Positions 1 through 7,961 of a stretch of DNA of 64,000 bases are shown piece after piece (position 1 is the stretch's first letter; each line of letters begins with the position of its first letter). This stretch comes from Curvibacter microcysteis (GTDB lineage: Bacteria; Pseudomonadota; Gammaproteobacteria; Burkholderiales; Burkholderiaceae_C), in the NCBI RefSeq assembly GCF_028649435.1, contig NZ_JAQSIN010000011.1, one strand, 5' to 3'. The notes below the pieces were generated by a model, which was not told the origin of the DNA, made no database searches, and saw nothing but the letters and a program-made list of their open reading frames with translations. The translations under genes and the position numbers were made by a program.

Positions 1-175
1 GTTTGGTGGTGCTGCTGAGGTCGGCTGCGCTGCCGCCGCTCCCGCCACCGCAGGCGCTCAAGACCCCGCCCAGCAGGGGGAGCAAGAGCCAGCGTCCCCG
101 AGGGGGCGAGCTGGGCTTCCTGGCAGCAGCGCCCTTGAAAAGGGGCTGTGAGGCGGCGGGCTTGAAAGAGCGCAT
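1..175 (-). CDS. Putative lipoprotein, N-terminal fragment cut by window edge
   Basis: The minus strand opens with ATG at 175 and stays open to the window edge (58 codons). The N-terminus is basic and proline-rich, followed by a hydrophobic stretch (WLLLPLLGGVL) and a lipobox LSAC, then a Gly/Ser linker (GGGSGGS). This is what a lipoprotein signal peptide looks like: the cysteine at about residue 43 would be lipidated and the mature protein anchored in the membrane, probably the outer one. The signal is long, so the true start could lie further inside. The functional domain lies outside the window, so nothing can be said about its role. It is transcribed away from the FIST gene, sharing the 176-417 intergenic region. 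Confidence 0.6.
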   Translation of the reverse strand, partial: MRSFKPAASQPLFKGAAARKPSSPPRGRWLLLPLLGGVLSACGGGSGGSAADLSSTTK

Positions 176-345
176 GGGGTCACCTTGTGGATGCAGACTG
201 CCCGATGGGTCGCCGTGCACCACTGCCCGGCGCAAACAGTGGCTTCTTTGTAGCGGGGGCTTTGTCAGCGATCTGTTACACAGCCCACGTAAGGTGCCGC
301 ACGCTGCACGGCGTTGGCTTTTGCGCCGGCCTTGGCGGGTTTATC

Positions 346-359
346 TTGACGTGGGTCAA
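346..359. promoter_or_regulatory. Putative FNR/CRP-family operator
   Basis: Perfect 5-bp inverted repeat TTGAC-N4-GTCAA. The Fnr/Dnr consensus is TTGAT-N4-ATCAA, and the TTGAC/GTCAA form is a common variant in betaproteobacteria. It sits 58 bp upstream of the FIST gene, in a region shared with the divergent lipoprotein gene. This suggests oxygen- or nitric-oxide-responsive control of one or both genes. Assignment is by motif only. Confidence 0.4.
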
Positions 360-417
360 GCGCTTGCGGTGCTGCGTCGCTACATTGAGGGTCTTGCTAC
401 CAGCGCTGGCCTTGCCC

Positions 418-1554
418 ATGTTCATCGATCAAAGTTTTTTGTCTCCCGATCTGGCAGACCTGCCAGCCACGCTGCAGGCTTGGCGTCAGCGCTGGCCGGC
501 GTCAGGGGTGCTGGCCCTGGTGCCTGAGGCCTTGGCGGCCCGGGTGCCTGACTTGCAGCAGGGTTTTGTGGCTCAGTCCTGCCCTTTGCTCGGTGCGGTG
601 TTCCCCCAGTTGTTGTCGGAACAGGGCTTTTTGGACGACCGCATTGCCTTGCTGTGCTTTGAGCGCATGCCGGCGTCTGTGCTGCAAGCGCCCTTGGATC
701 CGGCCGGGGTCCAGGCCTGGCATGAGGCGGTGGGCGCCATGCAGCCGGTGTCCCCGGGGGCCGCCCCACCGCTTTTGTTCAGCATTTTTGACGCCCAGGT
801 GACCCAGGTCGGGGCCTTGATGGACGGCTTGTACGAGGCCTTGACAACGCCGCTGCGCTTTGCGGGTGTCAACGCGGGCAGCGAGACCTTTCTGCCCATG
901 CCCTGCTTGTTCGATGCCCAGCGCTTGGTGCAAGGCGGGGTCATCTCCTGGTTGGCGCCGGCTGGGGTGGACGCCATCGCGCGCCATGGTTACCCGGTCA
1001 GCCGTGGCTTGTTGACGGCCACGTCCGGCCATGGCAATCGCATTGACACCATCGATCATCGCCCGGCCTTTGAGGTGTACCAGGCGCTGATCCGGCAGGA
1101 ATTTGGGATCGACCTGACCCGCGAGAATTTTTACGACTACGCCGTGCACTTCCCCTTCGGTTTGGTGACGGTGGTGGATGTGCTGGTGCGCATTCCTGTG
1201 GCGCTCAATGACGATGGTTCTTTGCTTTGCGTGGGCGAGATCCCGCCAGGTAATTTGATGCGGGTGCTGCGCGCGCCGGCGGTCGGGCAGGGCACGGCTT
1301 TGCCCGACTTGGTGGAATTCATGCTGGTGCAGCAGCACCAGCGGCCCCCCCAGCCTTGGCCCACCTTTTACTGTGCGGGCCGGCGCATGCACCTGGGCGA
1401 GCAAGCCGAACAGGAGCTGCAGGCCCTGGATGCGCTGTCAGGCCAGGGCGGCTTGATCGGTGCGCTGTCCTTGGGCGAGATCGACACCCTGCGGTCCGAG
1501 GGCTTCCCGGCGGTGCCGCGGTTTCACAACGCCTGCGTGTTGGTGCTGGGCTGA
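418..1554 (+). CDS. FIST domain signal-transduction protein
   Basis: 378-aa soluble protein with no signal peptide or membrane segment. The first half (about 20-200) has the FIST_N pattern, with the GVNAGSE turn. The second half (about 215-345) has the FIST_C pattern: RGLLTATSGHGNRID, then FPFGLVTVVDVLVRIP, then an EIPPGNLMRVL segment. FIST proteins are proposed small-ligand sensors, often fused to or encoded next to signalling domains; this copy stands alone, so its output is unknown. The frame is open further upstream (to 187), but the FIST homology begins near the ATG at 418, which is the preferred start although its ribosome binding site is weak. The putative FNR-type site upstream hints at redox control. 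The gene is followed directly by a convergent Bug-family gene. Confidence 0.75.
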   Translation: MFIDQSFLSPDLADLPATLQAWRQRWPASGVLALVPEALAARVPDLQQGFVAQSCPLLGAVFPQLLSEQGFLDDRIALLCFERMPASVLQAPLDPAGVQAWHEAVGAMQPVSPGAAPPLLFSIFDAQVTQVGALMDGLYEALTTPLRFAGVNAGSETFLPMPCLFDAQRLVQGGVISWLAPAGVDAIARHGYPVSRGLLTATSGHGNRIDTIDHRPAFEVYQALIRQEFGIDLTRENFYDYAVHFPFGLVTVVDVLVRIPVALNDDGSLLCVGEIPPGNLMRVLRAPAVGQGTALPDLVEFMLVQQHQRPPQPWPTFYCAGRRMHLGEQAEQELQALDALSGQGGLIGALSLGEIDTLRSEGFPAVPRFHNACVLVLG

Positions 1555-1563
1555 GTTATGCGC

Positions 1564-2562
1564 TCAGCGCAAGGCGATGCCGGCGGTCCGGATGGCTTTG
1601 GCGTAACGGGGGCGTTCTTGCTGCAGGCTGGCGGCCAGCTCGGCCGCGCTGCCGCCGACCACCTTGAAGCCCATGTCTTCCAGCTTGCTGCGCAGTTCGG
1701 GGGAGTGCAACACGCGGTCGATGTCCTGGTTCAGGCGGGTGACCACCGCAGCCGGTGTGCCCGCGGGCACGAAATAGCCTTGCCAGCTCTCGACGGAGAA
1801 CCCCGGTACGCCGGCTTCCGCCATGGTCGGCACCTGGGGCAGGGCGGGCGAGCGGTAGGCCGTGGTCACGGCCAAGGCGCGCAGCTTGCCGCTGCGCACA
1901 TGCTCGGTCACGGCGGCCAGCGTGATCAGCGTGGCCTGGGTGTGGCCAGCCAACACATCGAGGGCCGCCGGGGCTCCGCCCGAGTAAGGGATGTAGCGCA
2001 CCCGGGCGCCGGTTTCCTGGCTCAGGATTTCATGCGCGACGTGGGCAATGCCGCCGTTGCCGGGCAGGCCCAGGGTCAGCGTGTCTGGCTGGGCTTTGGC
2101 CCGCGCCAGGTAATCGGCGAAGGTGTTCAGGCCCGCGTTGGGGTTGACCACCAGGATTTGCGGGTTGACCACGGCCTTGATCACGGGGGCGAAGGCCTTG
2201 GTGGCGTCGTAGGGCAGCTCGGTAAACAGGATGTTGTTCAGGGTCAGGCCTTCGCCCTGTTGCAGCAGGGTGTAGCCATCGGGTGCAGCGCGCGCCACCT
2301 TGGTGGCCCCGATGTTGCCGCTGGCACCCGGCACGTTGTCCACCACCACGGGCTGGCCCCACAGTGCAGAGAGCTTTTCGGCCAGCGCGCGGGTCAGTTT
2401 GTCGGCGCTGCCCCCTGCCGCGACCGGCACCACGATGTGCACGGGCTTGCTGGGAAACGGCGCCGGCTCGGCGGCTTGGGCGGTGTGCAGGGCCAGGGCC
2501 GCCAGGCAGCTCAGGGTGGCGCGCCACAGCGGGCGGTGAATGCGAAGAGCAACAGGGTTCAT
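1564..2562 (-). CDS. Tripartite tricarboxylate transporter substrate-binding protein (Bug/TctC)
   Basis: 332-aa periplasmic binding protein. The N-terminus is a Sec signal (hydrophobic LSCLAALALHTAQA, cleavage near AEPAP). The mature part has the Bug hallmarks in order: FPSKPVHIVVPVAAGGSAD, VDNVPGASGNIGATKVARA, PDGYTLL, LPYD, VRYIPYSGGAPA, ALPQVPTMAEAGVPGF, and a C-terminal lobe ending in AIRTAGI. Bug proteins capture carboxylates, amino acids or aromatic acids for TctAB permeases or for signalling. No TctA/TctB gene lies nearby, so this is an orphan binding protein and the ligand cannot be read. The start at 2562 places the signal peptide correctly; the open frame upstream is not protein-like. 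It diverges from the DUF6502 gene across 226 bp with no gene. Confidence 0.85.
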   Translation of the reverse strand: MNPVALRIHRPLWRATLSCLAALALHTAQAAEPAPFPSKPVHIVVPVAAGGSADKLTRALAEKLSALWGQPVVVDNVPGASGNIGATKVARAAPDGYTLLQQGEGLTLNNILFTELPYDATKAFAPVIKAVVNPQILVVNPNAGLNTFADYLARAKAQPDTLTLGLPGNGGIAHVAHEILSQETGARVRYIPYSGGAPAALDVLAGHTQATLITLAAVTEHVRSGKLRALAVTTAYRSPALPQVPTMAEAGVPGFSVESWQGYFVPAGTPAAVVTRLNQDIDRVLHSPELRSKLEDMGFKVVGGSAAELAASLQQERPRYAKAIRTAGIALR

Positions 2563-2788
2563 GGTGCGCGCGACTCTAGGCAGACTGCCGCACGGCGTGA
2601 ACGAAGTTCTTTGGCTAAGCTTATGTAGATTCGGGCTCACCTCTGCGTCGAGAAGCTGTTGGTCAGTGCGATGACCCTGAGAGCCGCATGGGCCATCCCC
2701 TGCTGCGTGCACTCGGTTGCACGGCGTTATGATCGAAAATATTCCCATTTAACTGAGCCTGCGGGCTCGCTGTCCCTGAGCCCCTCTG

Positions 2789-3718
2789 ATGGGTCGACCT
2801 CCCAAGAAACCCCCTGTCGCGCCCCGCGGGCCGGCCCGATCCCTGCCGCCAGCGGCGGATGTGATGCAGGCCGTGGTGCGCGCCTGGGCGCCGCTGCTGC
2901 GTTTGTTGGTGGCTTCGGGCGTGGATTACCCGCGCTTGAGTGCGGCGCTCAAGCCCTTGTTCATTGAACAGGCGCAGCGTGAGTTGCTGCGCGCCGGCCA
3001 GAAAGAGACCGACTCGGCGCTGACCTTGTTGAGCGGGGTGCACCGCAAGGACGTTCGGGCCTGGCGTTTGAATGGCCTGGGCGAGGCCCGGGCCCGCGAG
3101 CTGTCGCCCAGCGCCAAGGTGTTTGCGCGTTGGTTGCAGGAACCCGGCTACAGCGATGGCGAGCGTCCGCTGGGGATCCCCCGCTTTGGCCCAGCCCCCT
3201 CGTTTGAGGCCCTGGCGCGCCTGGTGACTTCCGATGTCCACCCCTTCAGCGTGCTGACCGAATTGATCCGCCTTGACCTGGTGCGGCTGGAGTTGCGCCA
3301 CGAACTGGAGTACGTGGTGCCCCAGCAGGACGGCTTCATTCCCAAGGTGGGTTCGCAAGATGCGGTGGACTTGTTTGCCGCCAACCTGGCCGACCATCTG
3401 CAGGCGGCGGTCAGCAACTTGCTGGAGGGCCCACAGTTCCTGGAGCAAAGCGTGTTTGCCGAGGGCATCACCCAGGCCTCGGCCGATGAGCTGGGCGCCC
3501 TGGCCCGCCAGCTCTGGGCGCGCAGCCGCCAGGAGCTGATTGCGGCCGCCACCCGCCTGTACGAGGCCGACCAAGGCCGCCCCGAGGCCGATCAGCGCAT
3601 GCGCCTGGGCGCGTATTTTTGGTCGGGTGACTGGCAGCGGCCGGCCGAACCCGAACCTGAACCCGAATCCAAATTCAACCAGCCTTCTCTTGGAACCTCA
3701 GACCATGACAACCCATAA
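2789..3718 (+). CDS. DUF6502 family protein
   Basis: 309-aa soluble protein of the DUF6502 family, which has no experimentally assigned role that I know of. The body is mainly helical. It opens with a helix that reads like a compact winged-helix entry (VMQAVVRAWAPLLRLLVASG, DYPRLSAALKPLFIEQAQ) followed by SALTLLSGVHRKDVRAW, which resembles a helix-turn-helix. A regulatory or nucleic-acid-binding role is therefore possible but is inference. The C-terminus is acidic and Pro/Glu-rich (PAEPEPEPESK). Its stop codon lies 14 bp inside the next gene, a DUF5666 lipoprotein, so the two are translationally coupled and probably act together. An AT-rich segment with TATGAT at 2727-2732 lies about 55 bp upstream and may be the -10 element. 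Confidence 0.7.
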   Translation: MGRPPKKPPVAPRGPARSLPPAADVMQAVVRAWAPLLRLLVASGVDYPRLSAALKPLFIEQAQRELLRAGQKETDSALTLLSGVHRKDVRAWRLNGLGEARARELSPSAKVFARWLQEPGYSDGERPLGIPRFGPAPSFEALARLVTSDVHPFSVLTELIRLDLVRLELRHELEYVVPQQDGFIPKVGSQDAVDLFAANLADHLQAAVSNLLEGPQFLEQSVFAEGITQASADELGALARQLWARSRQELIAAATRLYEADQGRPEADQRMRLGAYFWSGDWQRPAEPEPEPESKFNQPSLGTSDHDNP

Positions 3719-5363
3719 ATGGGGCCTGGCCGGCCTGCTGACCTTCGTCTTGAGCCTGGTCCTGGTGGCCTGCGGGGGCGGTGGCCTGACGGCGCAGTTG
3801 CCGGGCGGGGTGGGCACGGGCGGGACGGGGATTTCGCTCGGGACGGTGGTGGGCTTTGGCAGCCTGGTGGTGGACGGCACCCGCTACAGCAGCGACACGC
3901 CCAGCTATGTGGCAGCCAGCGACAGCGCGGCAGCGGCCCGTGTGGCTGCGACCGATGTGAGCCTGGGCGCCCAGCTGCAGATCGCCCTGGATGCGTCGGG
4001 CACGCCGAGCGAGGTGCTGATCGAGCCCACCTTGGTGGGCACGGTGTCCCAGGTGGGCAGCAACGGCTTCACCGTCAACGGCATGGCGGTGGTGGTCAAC
4101 CCGGTGGCCACGGCCGGGCCGGTCACGTATTACGCCGGTTTGCGGGGCTTGTCGGATGTGAAGCTGGGCATGCTGGTGGAGGTGCATGGCGTGCCCGGGT
4201 TGGACGCCAACGGCAATGCCTACCAGCAGGCCACCCTGGTGTCGCAACTGGCGAGCACGGTGCAGGCACGGCGTCTGGCTGGGCCGGTCTCCGGGCTGGA
4301 CACGGCGCAAGGCGTGTTCAACATCGGCTCGGTGCGGGTGCAGATGGGGGCGACCACCACCTTGTCGCCCAGCGGCGCGGTGTTGAGCAACGGCCAGTGG
4401 GTCAATGTCTGGAGTGCCACGCCCTTGACCTCGGCGGGCACCCGCATGAGTGCGGGCGCGGTGCGCGTGCGCAGCCTGGCGGGCCGCAGCGGCCAAGCGC
4501 AGGTGGCAGGCCTGGTCACCAGCCTGGGCAGTGGGCGCCTGAACCTGGCCGGCATTCCGGTGGACGTGTCGGCCAGTGCCTTGGCGGCCACGGTCTCGGG
4601 TGTGAGCCGGGGCGCCTATGTGGTGGTGCAGGGCAGTCTCGATGCCAGCACCGGCCTGGTCACGGCCACCAGCCTGCAGGTGGCGGCCAAGCAGGCGGCC
4701 ACCGTGTCCTTGCAAGGGGTGATCACGGGCTATGTGGGCAGCAGCAATTTCTTGGTCCGGGGGGTGACGGTGGATGCCAGCCAGGCCTCGGTGCAGGGGG
4801 GGAGCCCGAGCGCCCTGGGCAATGGGGTCTATGTGCAGATCACAGGCGCCGTGGCCAGCGGCTTGGCCAATGCGGTGCTGGCGCAAACCGTGGTCTTGCC
4901 GGCCAGCGTGCCGCAGGGGGCGACAGTGACCTACCGGGGCGCGGTCAGCAATTGGGTGCCTGCCCAAGGGACCTTCACCTTGCAGTACCAGCAAAACGGC
5001 CGCAGCCAAACCGCTGCCGTGACCCTGGCCGCGAACGTGGTCTACCGCAATGGCGTGGCCAGTCGCTTGGTCAATGGGGCCTCGGTCGAGATCGAGGCGA
5101 CCAGCAGCGGGTCGCTCAACACCGCCTACACCGTCACCTTCCAGAGCGGCAGTGACAGCAGCGTGGATGGCAGCAAGGTCTATGAGACCGAGGGCCGGGC
5201 CTACCAGGTGGGCGCTTCCTCGTTCCAGGTGAACAACCTGCTGATCCAGCGCAATGGCGTGGCCCCGACCGGGGGCAGCCTGGTCGATGGGGCGCGGGTG
5301 TCGGTGCACTTTGTGCAGTCCGGGGGGCAGAACCTGGCGATCTCGATCGAGATCGAGCACTGA
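3705..5363 (+). CDS. DUF5666 multi-domain surface/periplasmic lipoprotein
   Basis: 552-aa lipoprotein. The signal peptide ends in a lipobox (SLVLVACGGGG, cysteine at about residue 23). The mature part is a chain of five or six related beta-rich modules of about 70-80 aa, of the type ISLGTVVGFGSLVVDGTRY, VGTVSQVGSNGFTVNGMAV, VAGLVTSLGSGRLNLAGIP and GVITGYVGSSNFLVRGVTV. This is the DUF5666 OB-like repeat. There are almost no charged or catalytic-looking residues, so a structural or binding role is likelier than an enzyme. The ATG at 3705 overlaps the DUF6502 gene by 14 bp. It faces the Slam-type outer-membrane gene convergently, with 46 bp between the stops. Confidence 0.75.
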   Translation: MTTHKWGLAGLLTFVLSLVLVACGGGGLTAQLPGGVGTGGTGISLGTVVGFGSLVVDGTRYSSDTPSYVAASDSAAAARVAATDVSLGAQLQIALDASGTPSEVLIEPTLVGTVSQVGSNGFTVNGMAVVVNPVATAGPVTYYAGLRGLSDVKLGMLVEVHGVPGLDANGNAYQQATLVSQLASTVQARRLAGPVSGLDTAQGVFNIGSVRVQMGATTTLSPSGAVLSNGQWVNVWSATPLTSAGTRMSAGAVRVRSLAGRSGQAQVAGLVTSLGSGRLNLAGIPVDVSASALAATVSGVSRGAYVVVQGSLDASTGLVTATSLQVAAKQAATVSLQGVITGYVGSSNFLVRGVTVDASQASVQGGSPSALGNGVYVQITGAVASGLANAVLAQTVVLPASVPQGATVTYRGAVSNWVPAQGTFTLQYQQNGRSQTAAVTLAANVVYRNGVASRLVNGASVEIEATSSGSLNTAYTVTFQSGSDSSVDGSKVYETEGRAYQVGASSFQVNNLLIQRNGVAPTGGSLVDGARVSVHFVQSGGQNLAISIEIEH

Positions 5364-5409
5364 GCCCGGCAGAGCGCCTCACGGCGGCCTTCAGGGCCGA
5401 GCCCTGAAC

Positions 5410-6729
5410 TCAGAAGGTCTTGCTGACGGTGGCCTGGGTTTGGCGGCGCAGGCTGCTGTACAGGGCCAGGTTGGACTGGGTGCGGGCCAGCGTGCCGCTG
5501 AGGCTGAGGTAGTAGCCCCCAGGGAATGCGCGTGCCAGTTGCCAGCCGGCGTTGACGCGCACATCGCGGCGCGCTGCACTGGCCCAGACCTCGGCATCGC
5601 GGTAGCGGTATTGGGCCCAGCCGAGCTGGCCGCCGACCCGCCACCCCTCGGCCGGGGTGCCCGACAGCCCCAGCGTGACGCCGCGCAATTGGTGGCTGTA
5701 GGCGCTGTCTCGAGCGTCTTCCTGCCCTTGGCGCACCGTGCCCTCCAGGGTCCAGCGGCCGGCGATCAGGTGCCGCCAGCCCAGCGATGCGCTGCGGCCC
5801 ACGGCGCTGCGGGCGTCGTTTTGGGGGTAGCGGCTGCGCGCCAGCATCACACTGACCAAGGCTTGATCGGACAAGCCCAACTGGCGCACCCATTGCGGGG
5901 TGATGGTGCTGGCGTCGACATAGTGCTGCCCGTCCAGCTCGGTGCGGCTGTAGCCCACCGGCACATAGATTGAATTGCCCTGGCCCGGCAGTGCCCAGCG
6001 CGGCCCCGTGTCCAGCGCCACGTTGCCCAGGTCCATGGCGTGGTTTCGGCTGTACCGGGTCAGGGCGCCGTTCAGGTTGCTTTGCCACAACCAATCGGTT
6101 TGCAGGGTGGCGTTGTGGACCACGCTCAGATTGGCCAGGCCCGCAGGGGAGGCGCGTGGCAGTCCGTCGGCATTCAGGGTGAAGGGCAAGCCGAACAGCT
6201 CGACCTGATCGCTGCGCGGACCTTGGTTGCTGTTGCTGTCATGCATGAGGCCCCAGCTGAGGGTGGCCATCCAGCTCTTGGCCTGGGTGCGCTGCTGCTC
6301 GCTCATCTGCAGGAACATTTGCAGCAGGGCGCGCGCCTGGGGGGGCGGGTTGGTGGCCAGAGCCTGCAGAAATTCAATCCGGGCCCGTTCAAAGTCCTGC
6401 AACCCCAGGTAGGCCCGGCCCAGCTCCGCGTGGAAGATCGGGTGGTCGTTTTCAGCCAGCAGGGCTTGGTAGCGCTGGGCCGCTTCCTCGTAGCGGCGCT
6501 CTTGAAGCGCGCACTCGGCCAGGCGAGCGGCGCTGGGCGTTGTCGGTACTGGCGTCTCTTGCGGCGTCCAGGGGGCGCAGGCCTGCGCCGGTGGGCTGTC
6601 GCTGGCCTGGGCCACCCCCAGCGGCGCCAGACCCAAGATCAAATGAATGACCCAGACCGGCAGCCCGCAGGCGCCGGTCCGGGGCCGGACCCCCGTGGCA
6701 GCGGTGGCCCGGCATCGCAATGAAGACAT
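5410..6729 (-). CDS. Slam-type outer-membrane translocon (surface lipoprotein assembly modifier, type XI secretion)
   Basis: 439-aa protein. It has an N-terminal signal (VIHLILGLAPLGVAQA), then a TPR-like helical periplasmic domain at about 60-140 (CALQERRYEEAAQRYQALLA; AELGRAYLGLQDFERARIEF). A C-terminal beta-barrel of about 280 aa follows, opening with KSWMATLSWGLMHDSNSNQG and ending in a terminal phenylalanine (SKTF). TPR plus DUF560-type barrel is the Slam architecture. Slam proteins move lipoproteins or soluble substrates with a small C-terminal barrel across the outer membrane. The gene lies directly downstream (13 bp) of the likely substrate gene, in the same transcript. ATG at 6729 is chosen; a GTG at 6735 in the same frame is possible. 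Confidence 0.75.
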   Translation of the reverse strand: MSSLRCRATAATGVRPRTGACGLPVWVIHLILGLAPLGVAQASDSPPAQACAPWTPQETPVPTTPSAARLAECALQERRYEEAAQRYQALLAENDHPIFHAELGRAYLGLQDFERARIEFLQALATNPPPQARALLQMFLQMSEQQRTQAKSWMATLSWGLMHDSNSNQGPRSDQVELFGLPFTLNADGLPRASPAGLANLSVVHNATLQTDWLWQSNLNGALTRYSRNHAMDLGNVALDTGPRWALPGQGNSIYVPVGYSRTELDGQHYVDASTITPQWVRQLGLSDQALVSVMLARSRYPQNDARSAVGRSASLGWRHLIAGRWTLEGTVRQGQEDARDSAYSHQLRGVTLGLSGTPAEGWRVGGQLGWAQYRYRDAEVWASAARRDVRVNAGWQLARAFPGGYYLSLSGTLARTQSNLALYSSLRRQTQATVSKTF

Positions 6730-6742
6730 GCTCACCCGGGTG

Positions 6743-7396
6743 TTATTGCTTCACAGCGGCAAAGCTGCCCGACGCCTTCAGGGTCGAGGTGGCTGTGAAA
6801 CCCCAGTTGCCTGCCACGGCCAGCGGGGCGGAGTACACACCCGCCACGGCGGCGGTGGTGCTGGTGGCGGCCACAGGCGGCGTCACCACCACGGGGGCTG
6901 AGAAGCTGCCCTTGATGCTGCCGGTGCCCGTCGCCGCCGTGGTGCTGGTGGCCGCTACGGTGGGGTAGGTGGTCGAAGTCACGGTGCCCGAGAAGCGGCT
7001 GCCAGTGCCCGTGCCGGTGAAAGCCAGGTTGCCCACTTTGGCGCCCGCGCTGCCGGTCAGCCCGGTGATGGTGCCGGTTTCGGTCGTGGTGCCCGTGCCG
7101 CTGAAGGCCACGTTCAGGTTGACGGCACCGGTCGACACCGACTTCACAGCCGTGCCCGAGCTGCTGTCGGTGATCACCGCCACCGTGGCACCGCTGTAGG
7201 TGGCCGAGCCGGCGGGCACCAGGGCGACGGAACTGCTGCCGCGCTTGCGCGAGCTGTCGTCGTCGCTGTCCACCCGGCTGCTGGTGCTGGCGCTGGCCAC
7301 CTGCACCCAACGCCCCCAGTCCCCGTGGTCATCGGCCAGGGCAGAAAACGAGCTCATCACGCCCAGCAGGGCCATCGCGACAGTGGTCTTGTTCAT
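6743..7396 (-). CDS. Putative Slam-dependent secreted substrate (TbpB-type C-terminal barrel)
   Basis: 217-aa exported protein. The signal peptide MNKTTVAMALLGVMSSFSALADD has no lipobox cysteine, so the product would be soluble once secreted, as in hemophilin-type (HphA) substrates. After a short charged linker the mature part is Ser/Thr/Gly/Ala-rich alternating beta strands (VNLNVAFSGTGTTTETGTI; GSIKGSF; VAGVYSAPLAVAGNWGFTA) ending in KASGSFAAVKQ. That resembles the last strands of the eight-stranded TbpB/HphA barrel that Slam recognises. ATG at 7396 is chosen because AAAGGAA lies 6 nt upstream. No TonB receptor or heme gene is adjacent, so the ligand is unknown. The low-complexity composition weakens the homology argument; the genomic pairing strengthens it. 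Confidence 0.6.
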   Translation of the reverse strand: MNKTTVAMALLGVMSSFSALADDHGDWGRWVQVASASTSSRVDSDDDSSRKRGSSSVALVPAGSATYSGATVAVITDSSSGTAVKSVSTGAVNLNVAFSGTGTTTETGTITGLTGSAGAKVGNLAFTGTGTGSRFSGTVTSTTYPTVAATSTTAATGTGSIKGSFSAPVVVTPPVAATSTTAAVAGVYSAPLAVAGNWGFTATSTLKASGSFAAVKQ

Positions 7397-7454
7397 GGAA
7401 ATTCCTTTGTGGTTCATCGAGGTTGAAAGAAAGAGGCCAGAAGCACATCCTTTT

Positions 7455-7473
7455 AATGGGATGTTTTCCCATT
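7455..7473. promoter_or_regulatory. Inverted repeat over the Slam-operon -10/start site
   Basis: AATGGGA (7455-7461), spacer TGTTT, TCCCATT (7467-7473): a perfect 7-bp inverted repeat overlapping the end of the -10 element and the predicted transcription start. The position is typical of a repressor operator. It does not match a Fur box. Confidence 0.35.
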
Positions 7474-7498
7474 TTAAAAATGTTTAACGAACCGTCAA
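7471..7498 (-). promoter_or_regulatory. Sigma-70-type promoter of the Slam substrate operon
   Basis: Reading on the minus strand, TTGACG (7498-7493) and TAAAAT (7476-7471) are separated by 16 bp. This places transcription start near 7463 and gives a leader of about 65 nt to the ATG at 7396. It is one of the best sigma-70 matches in the window. Confidence 0.55.
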
Positions 7499-7732
7499 TG
7501 CAAACTCACAAAAAGAAACAATTGCGATGGCGTGCTGCGGGGTGGAGGGAGCGGCTGAGCCTGGGGCTCTGGAGAAGGGAGGCTTGGGTTGGACCGGTCG
7601 ATGGTCACCTGGCGCTGGCGCCATCCGAGGCGGCGGCGCAAGCTCGCAGGCGCTTGGCCTGGGGCTTGGCCGGGCGGCGACGAGGCGGAAACCGAGAACC
7701 GTGTGACGACACGGGCGCCAGCGCCCAGAAAC

Positions 7733-7754
7733 AAAAAAGCCACCCGAAGGTGGC
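7733..7754 (-). terminator. Rho-independent terminator downstream of tRNA-Met
   Basis: On the minus strand the stem GCCACC / GGTGGC encloses a TTCG loop and is followed by six T (7738-7733). It lies 38 bp past the 3' end of the tRNA. Confidence 0.85.
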
Positions 7755-7791
7755 TTTTGCGTCCAAGTGCTTGTCGCACTTGAAGAAATTT

Positions 7792-7868
7792 TGGTGGCGC
7801 TTCACGGATTCGAACCGCGGACCTGTGGATTATGATTCCATCGCTCTAACCGACTGAGCTAAAGCGCC
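7792..7868 (-). tRNA. tRNA-Met (anticodon CAT)
   Basis: 77-nt cloverleaf on the minus strand with encoded CCA (7794-7792). Acceptor GGCGCTT (7868-7862) pairs with AAGCGCC. The D-arm is GCTC/GAGC. The anticodon loop is ATCATAA, giving anticodon CAT. The T-arm is CGCGG/CCGTG around TTCGAAT. Elongator tRNA-Met is favoured over lysidine-type tRNA-Ile(CAT) because the body matches the elongator methionine tRNAs of related betaproteobacteria as I remember them. The final decision between CAT tRNAs needs a covariance model. Confidence 0.9.
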
Positions 7869-7933
7869 AACTGTGGTCTCAACATCTTGCGATTGAGATG
7901 CTGTTTCAAACAACGTTGCTGTCTGAGCCCACG

Positions 7934-7939
7934 ATTATA
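7934..7939 (-). promoter_or_regulatory. -10 element of the tRNA-Met gene
   Basis: A perfect TATAAT on the minus strand (7939-7934), preceded by an A/T-rich spacer; the -35 is not clear. It would start transcription about 59 nt upstream of the mature tRNA 5' end. Confidence 0.45.
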
Positions 7940-7961
7940 GCCACAATTTTTTGGCTTGTGC

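Noticed and set aside
3..527. Plus-strand open frame at the window start
   Set aside because: It overlaps the lipoprotein signal on the other strand and the FIST start in another frame, and its translation is Arg/Ala/Pro-rich with no recognisable feature.
3675..5360. Open frames on both strands across the DUF5666 gene
   Set aside because: Composition is repetitive Gly/Arg/His with no protein-like pattern, whereas the 3705-5363 frame has a lipobox and repeated beta modules.
7792..7868. tRNA-Ile (lysidine-modified CAT anticodon)
   Set aside because: The body of the tRNA resembles elongator tRNA-Met of related bacteria more than tRNA-Ile2; kept as tRNA-Met.
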